From the NCBI GenBank assembly GCA_902728285.1, contig CACVBU010000682.1, positions 1,101,005-1,165,004 on the forward strand: DNA of 64,000 nucleotides, given 5' to 3'. The stretch is from Clytia hemisphaerica. Its lineage: Eukaryota > Cnidaria > Hydrozoa > Leptothecata > Clytiidae. Shown in pieces: positions 10,069 to 25,000 of the stretch (position 1 is the stretch's first letter; every line of letters starts with the position of its first letter). The translations under genes were made by a program, and so were the position numbers. The notes under the pieces are model-generated. The model saw nothing but the letters and a program-made list of their open reading frames with translations. It searched no databases and was not told where the DNA came from.

Positions 10069-13000
10069 CTGGTCAAATGAAAAGAAAATTGATTGAATAA
10101 AAATGGTTAAAATCACAGATAGTATAACACATGCTTTTTTTTATAAGAATGGTGTAAATCCATTTCATCATTGATATTCTTAATTTTTTTGGGAAAATCA
10201 TCCTAAAATATTCTTAGGTAATAATTTAGTACATTACGACTCAAGCATAAAATGGTATTTTTGTGAAAGGAGTGAGCCCTACTTGGGGGTAATTGACAAT
10301 TTATAATTGAAAATGGTCTAAAAATAGCATTCTTAGATTGAGTAGCAAAATTCCATGATGTTGATATTCTTAGCATATTCTTAATTTTTTGGCCATTTTC
10401 ATCATGGGCATTCTTATAGAGTGTATTCTTTTTTTTTAAAGCGTGCAGTATAACAAACGCTAAAATATCTTGAAGGGTAACAATTAGTCGAGCAAAAGTG
10501 ACAAAATTTTTTAGGTCAGTGACTAAGTTTTTCCCATTCCTTTGTTTAAAAAGAAAACCCCCTCAAAATCTCAAGAAAACCAAAAGAAATCTTAAAAATA
10601 TCATACCTAAAGAATTTCTCAGTCATCTTTGACGTGATTGACTTTGGTCCGGTTCCATAAATTTTCGTCACCTAAAAATGAAAGTTTCATTAAATATTAC
10701 ACAGAATTCAATCTTTATGTGGAATTTTTGTTTCTCAGCCTTCTCAACCATCAACCAGACGTTTGAAAAAAAAATCCTACAATTCAAGTTCCTGAGTGAA
10801 TCAACTCACTTTCCATTTTCATATTTTACCCCCGTCTTTTACCCGGTTATAAAATTATAAATATTTCCACGGCAATTAAGTTTAGTCATCCAAATTACGA
10901 AATTTAAAGGTATCAATGAATGTAAAACTGTAATAAAAACTTATACGCAATATAATCACATACCAAATCATTTTCAGGGTAATATTCGTAAACACCGCGA
11001 AATTTCATCGGGTCTCGAAACAGGACAACGAAATGGTTCGCTTCACTCTTCTCGATCGCCTACAAAAAGGAAGATTAATCCACGTATAATAACATGGGGA
11101 GTCACATACTTCATAATTATGGGAAATCAGAAGGTTTTAGTACAAATAGTGGAGATCTCTTGAAACGTAGCCAAACGTGAACTAATAATCCAAGCCACGA
11201 CAAACTTCTAATATGACTGTAAAGTGAATTTTATCAAAATATATTTCAAAAACAAAAATAAAAAGTACAAAATTTAATTTATAAATCATGAAACAAAAAT
11301 TTGTTGCACCTTGGAAATAGTGTTTATTTATCATATACTTACTGTAACTTATCTCATTTGTGTGCCATTAGTCTAGGCTAGCTAGACTAGGCTATATTTA
11401 TTCATTTATTTTATTTTAGTATGTTAGGCACACCTGGTTTCCATGGCCTCATTTTCAGTATCATGTCACAGTGTGAACTCAGTCTATTTAAGGCCTCACT
11501 TCAGTCACACCTCAGAGCTACCATTTTGTGTCATGTCATGCTGACTGACCATAATGGCATCATAATTCATAAGGCTCTAACCTTAAAGTAATTTGCAATT
11601 CAATGTTCAACTTCAACTCAAGTCAATCAATAGTCAATTCATTCACAGCATTTTTTATATTGGCTACCTGGTAGGTTTCATTTCTTGTTCTTGTTCTTTG
11701 GCAGCCATCTTGTTTTTGCTTTTAGGCAGCCATTTTGTTTTGTTCTTTCAGTTCACACTGATAGATTAGGGCCTTGCCTTGACATGATTCATAGGTTCAG
11801 TATTTCATTCAAGCCTTTATTTTCATTTAAGAACTTAACTTTTTCAATCAGACTTATACTTTTTCATTTTTCAATCAGACTTATACTTTTTCATTGAATT
11901 CAGACATTTTCATTTTTGAACTTAGACTTATTTTTTATAAACACAATACTCATAGACCTTTGTTATTTATTTCTACAGTTTGAACACATCAACAAAATCA
12001 ATCAAACAAAGTTACAAACAGTGTCATTTCCTGTAACGCCACATTCAAACAAACAGAACGCATTGAACAGTTACCAACGTTTCAACGATTTACATGTCAA
12101 CCAACCGGTCAAGACGCACTATCAAGCGCATTGACTACTCACAACTCAACTCAACCGGTCAAAGAGTCTATTTGACGCCAACTTCAAACGACGAAATGTC
12201 TCAACCCGATGAGTCGTCTAACCCAAACACAAGTTCTCAATCAATTAATCAATCGTCTCGTTCCATAGAAGATACAGAACTAGATGCACACGTTTTAATG
12301 CATGAAGCACTTGACCTGATCGATGAAAATCCCATCATTGCCGAAAATGCAGATCACATCTCAGTCACCATCCAGCGACTTCAAGCCCTACGAAATAAAT
12401 TATACCGTCTTGATGGGATCTTGAAGAAAGCCAAAAGCAACCCTGAATTATTACATGAGATTAATGCCACCCTACTTGCAATCAAGGAATACTTCAAGGA
12501 TTCAAAGAACCTCAAACCAGATATCAAATCAATTCAACCCACTCTGGACGTCACCAATTTCAAGGAGCAATCCAGACGTTTTGCAATCAGTGAGTTGAAA
12601 AGAACTATAAATGAACTTAAAAAGGATTTTGATATTACCTTTAATGATTTAACTGACAATGAACTTATCCAGTTAAAAGCTGAACTATCATCAAAAGCTG
12701 AGAAAGTCGACAAAGCTGCAGAGAGGTATGAATCTATTCTTCAAACACCAGTCTCAGAAACCAAGGACGTAACTGAAATTAAGGACCTTGGTGAACAATA
12801 CGATTCATTGCTGAAATCCAAGTCAAGCTACACCACTCAACTTCTCAAACTTGTGAAAGACCGTGACGTCTACAAAGTTAAGTCTTTTACTGAATCAAAA
12901 CTGAACATTCGCCTCGAAAAATTTTCCGGCTCAAGTGATTCCAGTATCGATTTTTATACGTTCAAATCAAACTTTGTTAAGCTTCATGAGAGATCTACTC

Positions 13001-16000
13001 CTCGACATTTGCTACCTGACTTGCTCAAAAACAACTATCTCAAAGACCCTGCTCTGAGCATGGTCAAAAGTCTTACCGATATCGAGAGTATCTGGGGACA
13101 ACTTCAATTTGCCTACGGAGACGTTAAACATCTACTGACTAGGAAGTTGAATCAACTCAACACCATCGACAATATTTCAAAGATCAAGGGCGCAGACAAT
13201 ATTGCGTTCGCATTGAGCAAAGTCATCAACCTCATCAAAGATCTCATTCTCATCGCGGATACTCACAACATCCAGGAATACCTCTACTATGGGGACGGTA
13301 TTCAACGCATCTACGCACTGCTCGGAGATTCTCGCCTATCAAGATGGTTATCAACAATGGATGAAAGCACCTCACCTCACGTCATATGGAAGAGATTGGT
13401 TGAATTCCTAGAGAAAGAACTGAAGCTACAACAACAAAAGGTGATCATCATGGGTCCATCAGAATCCTCGTCAAAAAGACCACCATCAGACCAATCAAAG
13501 TCTAAGCAAGATTCATCCAAAACAAATCGACGAGGAGGATACAATTCCAACCCGCCATCACCATCAACCACAGCATGCACCATCTGCAACTCAGCCGATG
13601 GATCAACAGATCACATATCAACATCTGGACCAAAAGGAACACGACTCATCCAGTACCACACCTGCAAGCAATTCGTGGAACTGACACCAGCCAAACGTCT
13701 TTCACTACTCAAAGGGAAAGGCTACTGCTTCCAATGCCTCTATCCAGGGGCTGACATATCAACTGGCAAACACAAAGAGGGACGCTGCCAACACGATTTT
13801 GTTTGTCCACATCAATCCCACGACAATGACATCCCAAGAAAACATGTTCTTGTATGCGAAGAACATAAGGACACTCAAGCCAACAAAGATGTTTTGCAGA
13901 AGTACAAGGAACGTTGCACTAGAAGTCTGCGGCTACCAACATTTGCCAAGGAGATCAGCCTGTCATTCATGAATGCCTGCTTCAAATCAAACCCAATAAA
14001 TGATGTTGACGTTCCTCAAGGTATCTTCTTATTTCAATCAATCCTGATCAACAATCGTCAATATACAATCTTCTTCGACAATGGCTGCTTTGATTTCATT
14101 GTCAAGCACTCTGCAGTGAAATCTCTCGGACCGCTGGCTATTCAAGAATCATCTCGATCCATTGAAATCAGTGGTGTTGGTAACACCACAACTCACTCAA
14201 CCTATGGTACGTACAATGTCAAGATACCCATGCACAATGGTCAAATGGCATCAATGTCTGGCACATGTATGGAAGAAATCACTGCTGTCTTCCCACACTA
14301 CACACTCGATGAACCATTTCAAGACATCCAAAGATCATATCAAACCTCTGGTCGAGATTCAAAGATTCAAAGACACTTCCCATCCCATCATCAGTAGTTG
14401 GAGGAGAAGTGCACCTCATGATCGGTATGCGTTATTTACGTTATCACCCTAAGATGATACATCAACTTCATTCTGGCTTAGCAATTTACGAATCTCCATT
14501 CAAGAACGTCAACGGTGGTAGAGGAGTGATAGGAGGTCCGCATCCTATCTTTACCAGCATCCATCGGTGTTTCTTTGCTGACAAACCAGGAGCTTCAGCA
14601 TTCTTCACCAGCCAACTCCGATTGTACAACTCTGGTTCAAATTTTGATCCTGACGTATCATTATCTGTCCTGCCTTCTCATCCAGGAAAGCATTTTGACA
14701 CATCAGAATCAGTTGGCTCAGAAATAACCTATCGTTGTGTCAATTGTAGAAGCTGCAAGGACTGCAAGCAATCAAGCCATCAAGAAGCAATCAGCATCAG
14801 GGAGGAGATAGAACAAGAAATCATCAATTCTTCCATCACAATTGATACCAACAATCAGACCATCACAGCAAAACTGCCATTCATCGAAGAGGCTGATGTC
14901 AAGCTCACCCCAAACAAATCAATCGCACAGAAGATCTACTACCAGCAGCTGAGGAAACTTGATCGCAACTCTAAAGACAAGGAAGATATCCTGAAGTCTG
15001 AAGCAAAGCTACAGAGCATGGGCTTTGTGGATTATGTCAGCAACTTATCAGAAGACATCCGTCAATCACTTCACGCAAACTCAACTCAAAACTTCATCCC
15101 ATGGCGTGCAGTTTGGAAATCAACTTCGCTCAGCACACCATGTCGTATTGTATTTGATGCTTCCTTCCCTACCGCACCGCATCTGGTTACAGCTTAAACG
15201 ACTGCCTTGCCAAAGGAAGCAACAATCTAAACAAGCTGCAAGAAGTACTGCTACGCTGGTCAACTCATAGAATTGGCATACATACCGATGTATGCAAGAT
15301 GTACAACACTATCCACCTCAACCCAGACCATTGGTGCTATCAGCGTTATATTTGGCACCCAGAACTTGACTCATCAAAGACACCAATGGAAAAAGTGATC
15401 AAAACACTAATCTATGGAATCAGATCCAGCGGAAATCAGGCGGAGCGAGGACTTCGTCAGATTGCCTACTTATTTCAAGATCAATATCCTGAAGTTTATC
15501 GCATCGTCAATGAAGATGTTTATGTCGATGATTGTCTAACAGGAGAAGAATCAATCAAGATCGCCCATCAGCGTGCAGATGAATTTGAATATGTCATTGG
15601 TCATGGAGGCTTCCGTCTCAAAGGAGTCACTTTCACTGGCGAAGATCCGCTAACAGACCTCACTGATGATGGTGAATCAATTATCGTTGGAGGATTGAAA
15701 TGGTATCCAAAGACAGATGAGGTATCACTTAACATTTCTGAACTGAACTTCTCCAAAAAGACAAGAGGCAAGAAGAATCAAGATCGATTGAATATCATTC
15801 CTGAAAAACTCACACGTCGTCAATGTATCTCAAAGGTTGCAGAGATCTACGACCTCACTGGCAAGATTGCACCTCTTGTGGCTGCAATGAAGTTAGACCT
15901 CCAACAACTAAACCTACGACAACTTCAATGGGATGATGTCCTGCCCAACGAGCTGCGACAAGTATGGCTCAATCATTTTGAAACAATGCAAGAAATTGGA

Positions 16001-19000
16001 TCCATCCGCTTCAAACGATCAATCGTACCCAAGGATGCTGTCGATATGCAAATCGAAACTCTGGATTTTGGGGATGCAAGTCAAAGCTTGGTATGTGTTA
16101 GTATCTATGCACGATTCCGTCTCAAAGATGGCTCTCATTCCTGTCAACTTGTCTTCTCACGCACAAGAACTGTTCAAAAGACATCATTACCAAGAGCTGA
16201 GTTGTATGCTGCGTTATTGAATGCATACACAAGTGAAATCGTCAAAAGATCATTCAAAGGACTTGTTGTATCATCCAAGAAGTTTACAGACAGTCAAATC
16301 GCATTACATTGGATCAGTAACGATCAAAAGCCATTGAAGGAATGGGTCCGGAACCGTGTCATTGAAATCAATCGTTTTTCATCAAAGGACCAGTGGGCCT
16401 ACATTCAATCGAACGACAACATTGCTGATCTTGGTACAAGACCAGGAGCTCAAATCAAGGATGTTGACCAATCTTCAAATTGGATCAATGGATTACCATG
16501 GATGCGGTTGCCATCATCTCAATTTCCAACACAATCTGCTGACCAGTTGAAGCTAACAGCCCAGCAACAATCAGAAGTTCAAAAGGAGAAGTCATTCCAT
16601 TATGTCTCCTTCACATCCGAAAGCATTCTCAATGAAATGAAGAAACGGTATGAATATTCCATGTACCTTCTGGATCCAATGAAACACAAATTTACAGTTG
16701 TTATCAGAATCATGGCTTACGTTATCCGTTTTGTAAGAAATTTTGTCAAGCGAGCTCGAGACAAATCAGAGATTGTATCATCACAGAATGTATCATCACA
16801 GAAGAACAGCATTATTCTGACCAATGAAGAAATCACAGATGCTGAGATGTACTACTACAGAAAGGGATCAGATGAAGTACGTCATTTCACTTCCAAATCA
16901 AAGTATGAGAAGATTTCAACCGACAAAAATGGCATCTTAATCTACACAGGCAGAATTCTTCCAAGCAAAGGTGTATCGATTGTTGGCGCATTCACAGATA
17001 TTATGAAGGATCTATCAACCGATTCATTTTGTGTACCATTGCTGGATAGATATTCACCAATTGCGTATAGCATCTCAATGGATATCCACTGGAATCATTC
17101 CACCGTCAAGCATTCCGGCATCGAAACAAACCCATCGGTATGTTCTGAAGAAAGTTCATGTCATCGAAGGGAGATTGCTCATCAAACACATCAAGAGAAA
17201 TTGCCATAGATGTCGATACCTCGCTAAACGCACTGTGGAGATGGCAATGGGACCAGTATCATCCTTCAATCTAACCATTGCTCCCTCATTTTACTACACA
17301 CAGTTAGATCTGTCTGGACCGTATCAGTCATTTTCACCAAGTCACAAACGTACTACCGTCAAAATATGGCTTATAGTATTTTGCTGTTGTGCTACATCTG
17401 CAATCAAAATAAAAGTCATGGACGATTATTCAACCACCTCTTTCATACAAGCATTCACGAGATTTTCATGCGACCATGGCTATCCAAAACGCCTATTGTG
17501 CGATGAGGGTAGTCAACTTCTGAAGGGATGCAAGGAGATGCGTATCGATCTCCATGACCTGAGATCCAAGTTGATGCAGAACCTACACATTGATTTTGAT
17601 GCATGCCCTGTTCAAGGACACAACATGCACGGAAAGGTTGAACGTAAAATCAAGGAGGTCAATCAATCAATTGAGAAGAGCCTTCAAAATCATCGCCTAT
17701 CTATACTACAATGGGAAACACTCAGCTCAAGTATCGCAAATCAAATCAATAATCTTCCTATTGCCATCGGTGACATTACAGGAGATTTCGAATGTCTAGA
17801 TTTGATCACCCCGAATCGTCTCTTGTTGGGTCGTAATAACGAACGATGCCCTGACAACACCATTTTCTGCGACAATCCAACCAGAATAATGAAGGAAAAT
17901 CAAAAAAATCTACAACTCATGGTTCGAAGTTTGGTTGCTAGTTTCATGTGCCCAAACTTATGAAACAGTCAAAATGGTTCAACAGTGATAAAATCAATAT
18001 CGGTGATGTTGTAATTTTCACCAAACGAGAGTCAACGTTAACAAATCAATATACCTATGGAATCATCAAAAGCCTGGAGTTCGGTGATGACATGCTTCCG
18101 AGAAAAGCAGTTATTCAATACAGAAACGAAAACGAGGATATCATGCGAGAAACGAATCGTTCAGTACGTGGTCTTGTTATTATTCACCCTATTGATGAAT
18201 GTGATTTTATGGTCGAGCTTGGCGAAATGGCTAAGAATGTGGACATGAAATTTGTCAATTAAATTTTTCCCTTTTTGGTGGGGAATGTAAAGTGAATTTT
18301 ATCAAAATATATTTCAAAAACAAAAATAAAAAGTACAAAATTTAATTTATAAATCATGAAACAAAAATTTGTTGCACCTTGGAAATAGTGTTTATTTATC
18401 ATATACTTACTGTAACTTATCTCATTTGTGTGCCATTAGTCTAGGCTAGCTAGACTAGGCTATATTTATTCATTTATTTTATTTTAGTATGTTAGGCACA
18501 CCTGGTTTCCATGGCCTCATTTTCAGTATCATGTCACAGTGTGAACTCAGTCTATTTAAGGCCTCACTTCAGTCACACCTCAGAGCTACCATTTTGTGTC
18601 ATGTCATGCTGACTGACCATAATGGCATCATAATTCATAAGGCTCTAACCTTAAAGTAATTTGCAATTCAATGTTCAACTTCAACTCAAGTCAATCAATA
18701 GTCAATTCATTCACAGCATTTTTATATTGGCTACCTGGTAGGTTTCATTTCTTGTTCTTTGGCAGCCATCTTGTTTTTGCTTTTAGGCAGCCATTTTGTT
18801 TTGTTCTTTCAGTTCACACTGATAGATTAGGGCCTTGCCTTGACATGATTCATAGGTTCAGTATTTCATTCAAGCCTTTATTTTCATTTAAGAACTTAAC
18901 TTTTTCAATCAGACTTATACTTTTTCATTTTTCAATCAGACTTATACTTTTTCATTGAATTCAGACATTTTCATTTTTGAACTTAGACTTATTTTTTATA

Positions 19001-22000
19001 AACACAATACTCATAGACCTTTGTTATTTATTTCTACAGTTTGAACACATCAACAAAATCAATCAAACAAAGTTACAAACAGTGTCATTTCCTGTAACGC
19101 CACAATGACTGGGTAGAAAAACTTAAACTTATAAGAAGGAGGATTCAGTTTATTTCAGAAATCAAGAACTATTACATTTAGATACCTAGATTTGATATTT
19201 TCCGTGGATAGCCCACCAAGTAGGACTTTGGCTTAGAAAGTCTTTTGATTATTTCTGAGGGGGCCACGGCTAGTCGGCGTGGCTATTTATGAAACGAATG
19301 GAGCATAGGAAGGACTGGGGATTTGAACCAAGAATCTTTGGTTTGTCTCGTATGCAACGTTAACAATCCAAAAGTTCGCTCAACAATCAAAAGAAAAAGT
19401 TTCCGCTAAAAATGAAAATTGCCGAATAATTCGAGAGAGGGACTAAGCTGGCCGCCTTAAAAACTCAGAAAAAGTTCTTTCGCAGATTATGCACCAGTTT
19501 ATATGGTATCGTTTTATTTCAAAGTGGCTGTACCGAGGACTATTCGAAGTCTTACGACCTTGGCGCGTTTGATTGTTAAGCGAACTTTTGGATTGTTAAC
19601 GGTACATACGTTTACGCTTATGCTTTTGACCACAGCGCTCCATTGAAAGTGACAGATTCATAAATGAAGAAATAAACATAAAAGGAATTCATACCTCTAG
19701 ACATTTGTCTTTGGCATCACGATTAACACCGCCCGATAAGCAACAATATGTTATCGCATTCTGGATGATTTTACGATTCGACTTCCCGGACGGTTTTTGG
19801 TATGCGGAAGGGCCCGTGTATTCCAAGTATTTCGATTCTTCCGGTGTCCCATCACCGTTGGTTGCGTGATGAGACGGGCTTCCGCTCTGTAAACGACGTA
19901 AATGTTCGCTACTTGGGGGACGTCTGAAAGAAAAAGTTCCATTTGAATAAATCTAGAGTTGACTCATTTGAACTGATTTTCAATGGCAGTTTATACGTGA
20001 TAGTTTAATATTATTTTGTTCAAATTCCATGGAACATCAAACACTGCCCACATTGATGATACTTATAGGCGAAAAAATTTCTGACCGAGTCGCAGACTAT
20101 GGGTTCATCTATATGGTCCATCATAAAGAAAATCAAATTGACCGTTCAAGCTATCAAACGTCGTTTGGGTAGATATTCCCGCTTGTAAATCAAGTTTTGC
20201 TCGTTAGTAGTTGATACATTAGTATGCAAGGCTTACTCCATATTGTTTGCACATAAAAGTTTCAATAATCTAAAATTCAAAAAACAAATTTCCGACCGGC
20301 CGCATGAGAGCTTTTTTACTTCACCCGTATTCCGGAAACACTACATTTTTTTTTTCGCCTAACGTAATGTTTTCTTACGGAAACACGCCAGTTTCTACCA
20401 AAAGCCGGGATGTCTTCATAGAAAACATTACGTCATGAATATCTTAAATCACAGGGAATTATTTACCAGGAGAGTAAATAATAAATACTGTAGTGATGAA
20501 AATCAAAATTCAACATATAAATAGAATATCAAAATACTTACCGTAGCTGATGTGAGGGACTTGAACTCGTTGAATTCATACTAACAGTGAAAGCGGACGC
20601 CGAATGTTGTCGTTGGTTGTCATGGTGATGAGGCGTTCGCTCGTGATTTTCTGCTGATTGAGCGCGCTGACGAATTTTCTCTTTTTTAACGCGTTCTTTT
20701 TCCTCATCCATTTTTAATTTTTCTTGAAGGGCTTCTTCGTCTTTTCTATAATATTAAAACAGGCAGCAGTAGTTTAACGTAATAAAAAATAATGAAATCT
20801 TGCTCAGTACGTACATTTCTATAATCGAAAGCCGTTAATAAAAAAATATGATCCAGATGATGTTGGGACAGACAGACTATAGATCTTGAACTAAAGTTTT
20901 TTTTATAAGCATAATGTTTATAAGCATAATCTTTGTTAATTGCACAAGTAAATTTCCATACGACGTTTTTTTACGAAAAAACAACAACATAAAAACATGA
21001 ATACTGGAAAACACGGGGGAATTAACGCTATTCCAAAGCTACTTTATGGAATTCAAACCCAAGACTCGCTCGTTCAAAATGGCTGTCGTTTTTTTGATAA
21101 ACAGTTTTACTAAGCAAAGCAGATATTTTTCACAGGCCCTAAAAACCATACCTTTCACTCAAAAATATATTTCCAACTTACTTTCGTTTCTTTTCTAGCT
21201 CTGCTTCTCGTTTCAATTTTTTCTCTTCTATCTGTTTCTGACGTTTCTGTAGAAATCGTTCGCGTTTCTTGATCTGCTCTGGTGTTATCCCCTTAAAATG
21301 AACCAGAGATTAGAATGTAGTTTAGCAATATAGTAATATACGAATGCGTAAAACGTAAGTATATACAAATTTATCAAGATATCGTGAGTTTACGGATAAA
21401 AACTTTATGTTGATTTCTTTTATTGCACAGGAGAAGGCCTAATTTAGATTTTGGTGATAATTTTAAAAGCGACTCAGACAAAATCAAAAGATAAATTTAA
21501 AATTTTAAAATTTTGACCTACATAAAAATATCAAAATTTATCATTATCAGTGGAAATTGTGAAAATCCTTATCACTGAAAATCATAACATCACTTTATCA
21601 ATGATTTAGATTGCATGAAAAGTTGAACATTTTATGCTATCGAAAAACAGTTGGAAAACTGGTATGGCTGAGAGTTAGCATAAAGAAAGCATCAAATATT
21701 ATATTGGATCTGAAAATTGGATCTGTATCAAGAGACAACCATACCTCTGGCCTTTTTAAACCCTGAACCAAGCTATATCCGCCATCTTTGATCGGAGATT
21801 TTTGAGAGTGGTATCCCAATGGTAGCACCAATCGATTGGGTCAATTTATAATTCAATGAAATTTATCGTTTAAAATTTTTCACCCACATTGAGTAGTGCT
21901 AATTATTAGGGGATTATAATTTCAAAAAACACCAATCTTGAAGAGTCAGTGAACCAGAGTGAACCGTACGTGACCGTTTTCAATTTCAGCAGGACCCTGC

Positions 22001-25000
22001 TGCTTAATATTCAAAATGTTTACTATATTGTTATTCAAGATTCTTACCGCGCTCTCTGTCTCTTCTTCGCCACCAAAAGTGAACACAAGAGCTGAATTCT
22101 TGGTTGGGCTCGATGACCCAAGTTCCTCCTCTCCAACTTGTTGACTCGATTGTTCAGGTTGTTCACTTGCAATTTCATTAATGGCATCTTGGATCTGAAG
22201 ATTGCCCATGTCATTGGCCATTTCACTTGGTACTGGCTCTTTTGAAAATGGTATAGGCCGTACTGGGTCCACATTCAGGGTCTCTGTTTCAGTCTGTTGA
22301 TGCATAACTATGATCTCACTTTGCGGCAGAGGGATTTCGTTTTGAGATTGTTCCATTACAGGATCTTCTGTTTCGGGTTCTTGTTGAATCAATGGTTGAG
22401 ATTCTGGTATATTTGAGATGTGAGTGTTTTGTATATCAGATGGCGTTTCATCTTGTGGTGGTATATTTGGTGCTTCCATTGTTGTTGATGCTAAAGTTGG
22501 TGTTGGCTCGATAGTATCCATCTTTTGATTAGAATTCTAAAACAAAGCAAGAAATACAGATTCATATTCATATTGTAGGAAGTATTTCATATAGCTCGAA
22601 ATAAAGAAGGATTGGTTTTAGCGACAGGTCCGCAGTAAAATAATTCATAAGATAAAACAGTTGTTCAAAAAACAACAACCCAGCATTCAAATCATATGCT
22701 ACCAATACAACAAAAAACAGACGTAATAAATCATAAAATCATATCATTTAAAAGACACACAATCCAATAGCAACCACAGAAAATGGAGAACACGAGGCCT
22801 ACACGAGGGAGAGCGACTTCGACTTCAAACGTGCGTTCCGCATCCTTTGGCAATATCTGCGTACGCGGGACGTAAATTTGTATATGTTCGGAAAAATGTC
22901 CCCAAAACTGCTACCTCCAACAAAAAATGTCGACTTTGCACTGTATTAAAGAATGGTACCTGCTTAGCCAGCGAAAACAAGCATTTACCTCGTAAATTTT
23001 ATTGGAAATTCGAGTATTTCTGAGAGGAGACGAAAATTCATCTCAAGAGTACGCAAATTTTAGTTTCTACCATAATTATGAAATCAATAAACTTGGGAGT
23101 ACTTAATAACTTGTAGTCGTTAAGACTTTCAGACCAGGCTCCTAGGATCAAGATAGAAAAGAGAATAAAAATGACTAGATACTAATTTAGCAGATTGGTC
23201 GATCGTTCAAGGAAATAAATTCGAGATTCAGAAATAATATAAGTTTGCCAAAGTTATAGAGATTATTCGTAAATAAAGCCACGACGTTAAAATGCCTCTC
23301 AAAAAGGTTGCAAACTATAAACCACCCAAAACGAATAAAGAATTGTAAGATTCTCTGAACTGCAACATTTAATATTTTCAAGCAAGCAAAAGTTTAATCT
23401 AGAATCTCATGTCTTATATTTTGATAACAAACTCGATTTTTTCTCATCGCACTCTCTATTATAACAGATCAAGCCTTAAATACAGGAACAGTAAAAACAT
23501 TATGATTACACTAAGAATGTACGATATCTATGTTAAGCTTTTAAACGTAGTATGATAACGTTGAATTTCCGTCGCAAAAAAAACTAGTCAATATTATAGG
23601 ATGACAAAGTGAGAATTGGAGAATCACACAATCAACCTTTACAGTGTTGACAAATTTCTCTCGCACAGACAACGTAAGCTTACCGAGTCTACAAAGAAGG
23701 CCAGATTACCATTTGTTGAACGTAAACAAGCTTCAAAAATCGAAATACTCATCGCTTTCAAAACGCAAAAAATGTTGACAAAGTTTCAACAAAGTTTCAA
23801 TTATACAATGCTAGAAATTTTGATACTGAACCAAACAAGGTTACATTCATCAATCATTCAACGAGAGGAAGTAATCAACATTATCAACCAATTAGCAGAA
23901 TTACAACCAACTTTCTCAATTCCGGCTGGTGATTGCAGAGAAAATACGAAAGAAACTCTCTATCTATATTTTTCTCTATCCAATTTTAGATTCAGACACG
24001 ACTCAAATAATTGTTAACTATATAGCAACTAAAAACTTTGTCAAATCGACAATTCACATATGCAGAATATTATGCGGTCACACAGAGCTGTCTTGTAAAG
24101 AGAAAAAGGAAATAGAAAGATTTCTATAATAAGGAGAAAAGATATGGGAAGCTGTGTTTGCTGAGATTAAATGAAACACGCTCTAATTCGACGTCCTTCT
24201 ATCGTTACGCTCCAGTTATCGATAATATCGAAAGTCACCATCAACTAGAAACTCTCATAAACAACGCTCTACTATTCGATACTCTCCCTTATTTGATAAT
24301 ATTGAAACTCACCGTCAACAAGAAACATAAACAACACTTTACTATTCCATACGCTCCCTCATTTGATGGAAATCCAATTTAATGTCGAATTAGAGAATTT
24401 CAACAGTATTATGAAAACAGATCAAATACCGAGAAGAACATACGGTACTATGGAAAATCAGAAATTATACCGTTCAATCCCACTAGCAGCCGAAAGAGAT
24501 TCATACTAAATTTTTAGTCCTACCTGTTCTGGTTGATGTCTTTGCTCAGACGCTGATGAACTATTTTGAGAGATGTGCGTGCTAAGTTCATTGGTAGTCT
24601 GTTGTAGTCGTTGAAGTGCTGATAAAGTTGGTGTCATTCCTTCAGTGTAGGAGGATCTGTTGGCGTTGGTTGGATATTGTGTTTCTTTGTGATAGCTAGA
24701 CTCTGGTCCATGATATGAAGCTCGATTGGTTGGAAGCGTAGGCTGACTTTCTGGCTTGAAGTTAGCCTCTGTACCATTGTAAGATGACCAGTTAATGTGT
24801 ACTGCAGATTGGTGAAGTTGTGAGAAACTAGGCTCTACTCCTTGATATGAAGTGCGGATAGAGGTTACTTTCTGGTCTGTTGATTGAATAGATGGTTGCT
24901 CGTCAGGGATTGTAGAGGATAAAGGTGGGTTAGGGGCGGTTGGGGCGTTCCCTTCACCGTTGATGTTTGGAGTGTGTTTTTGCTTTCCTATGTCCTGCTG

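Larger units (their letters stand above)
11213..19109 (+). mobile_element. BEL/Pao LTR retrotransposon
   Basis: Two LTRs (TGT...ACA) flanked by the 5-bp duplication ATGAC (11213-11217, 19105-19109), the size usual for BEL/Pao. The internal region codes in order gag (DUF1759-like), zinc knuckles, aspartic protease, reverse transcriptase, RNase H, integrase and a DUF5641-like tail, split by at least four frameshifts. No env. Opposite to CAMSAP, in the intron between exons 19 and 20. Near-identical LTRs indicate a recent insertion. Confidence 0.95.
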
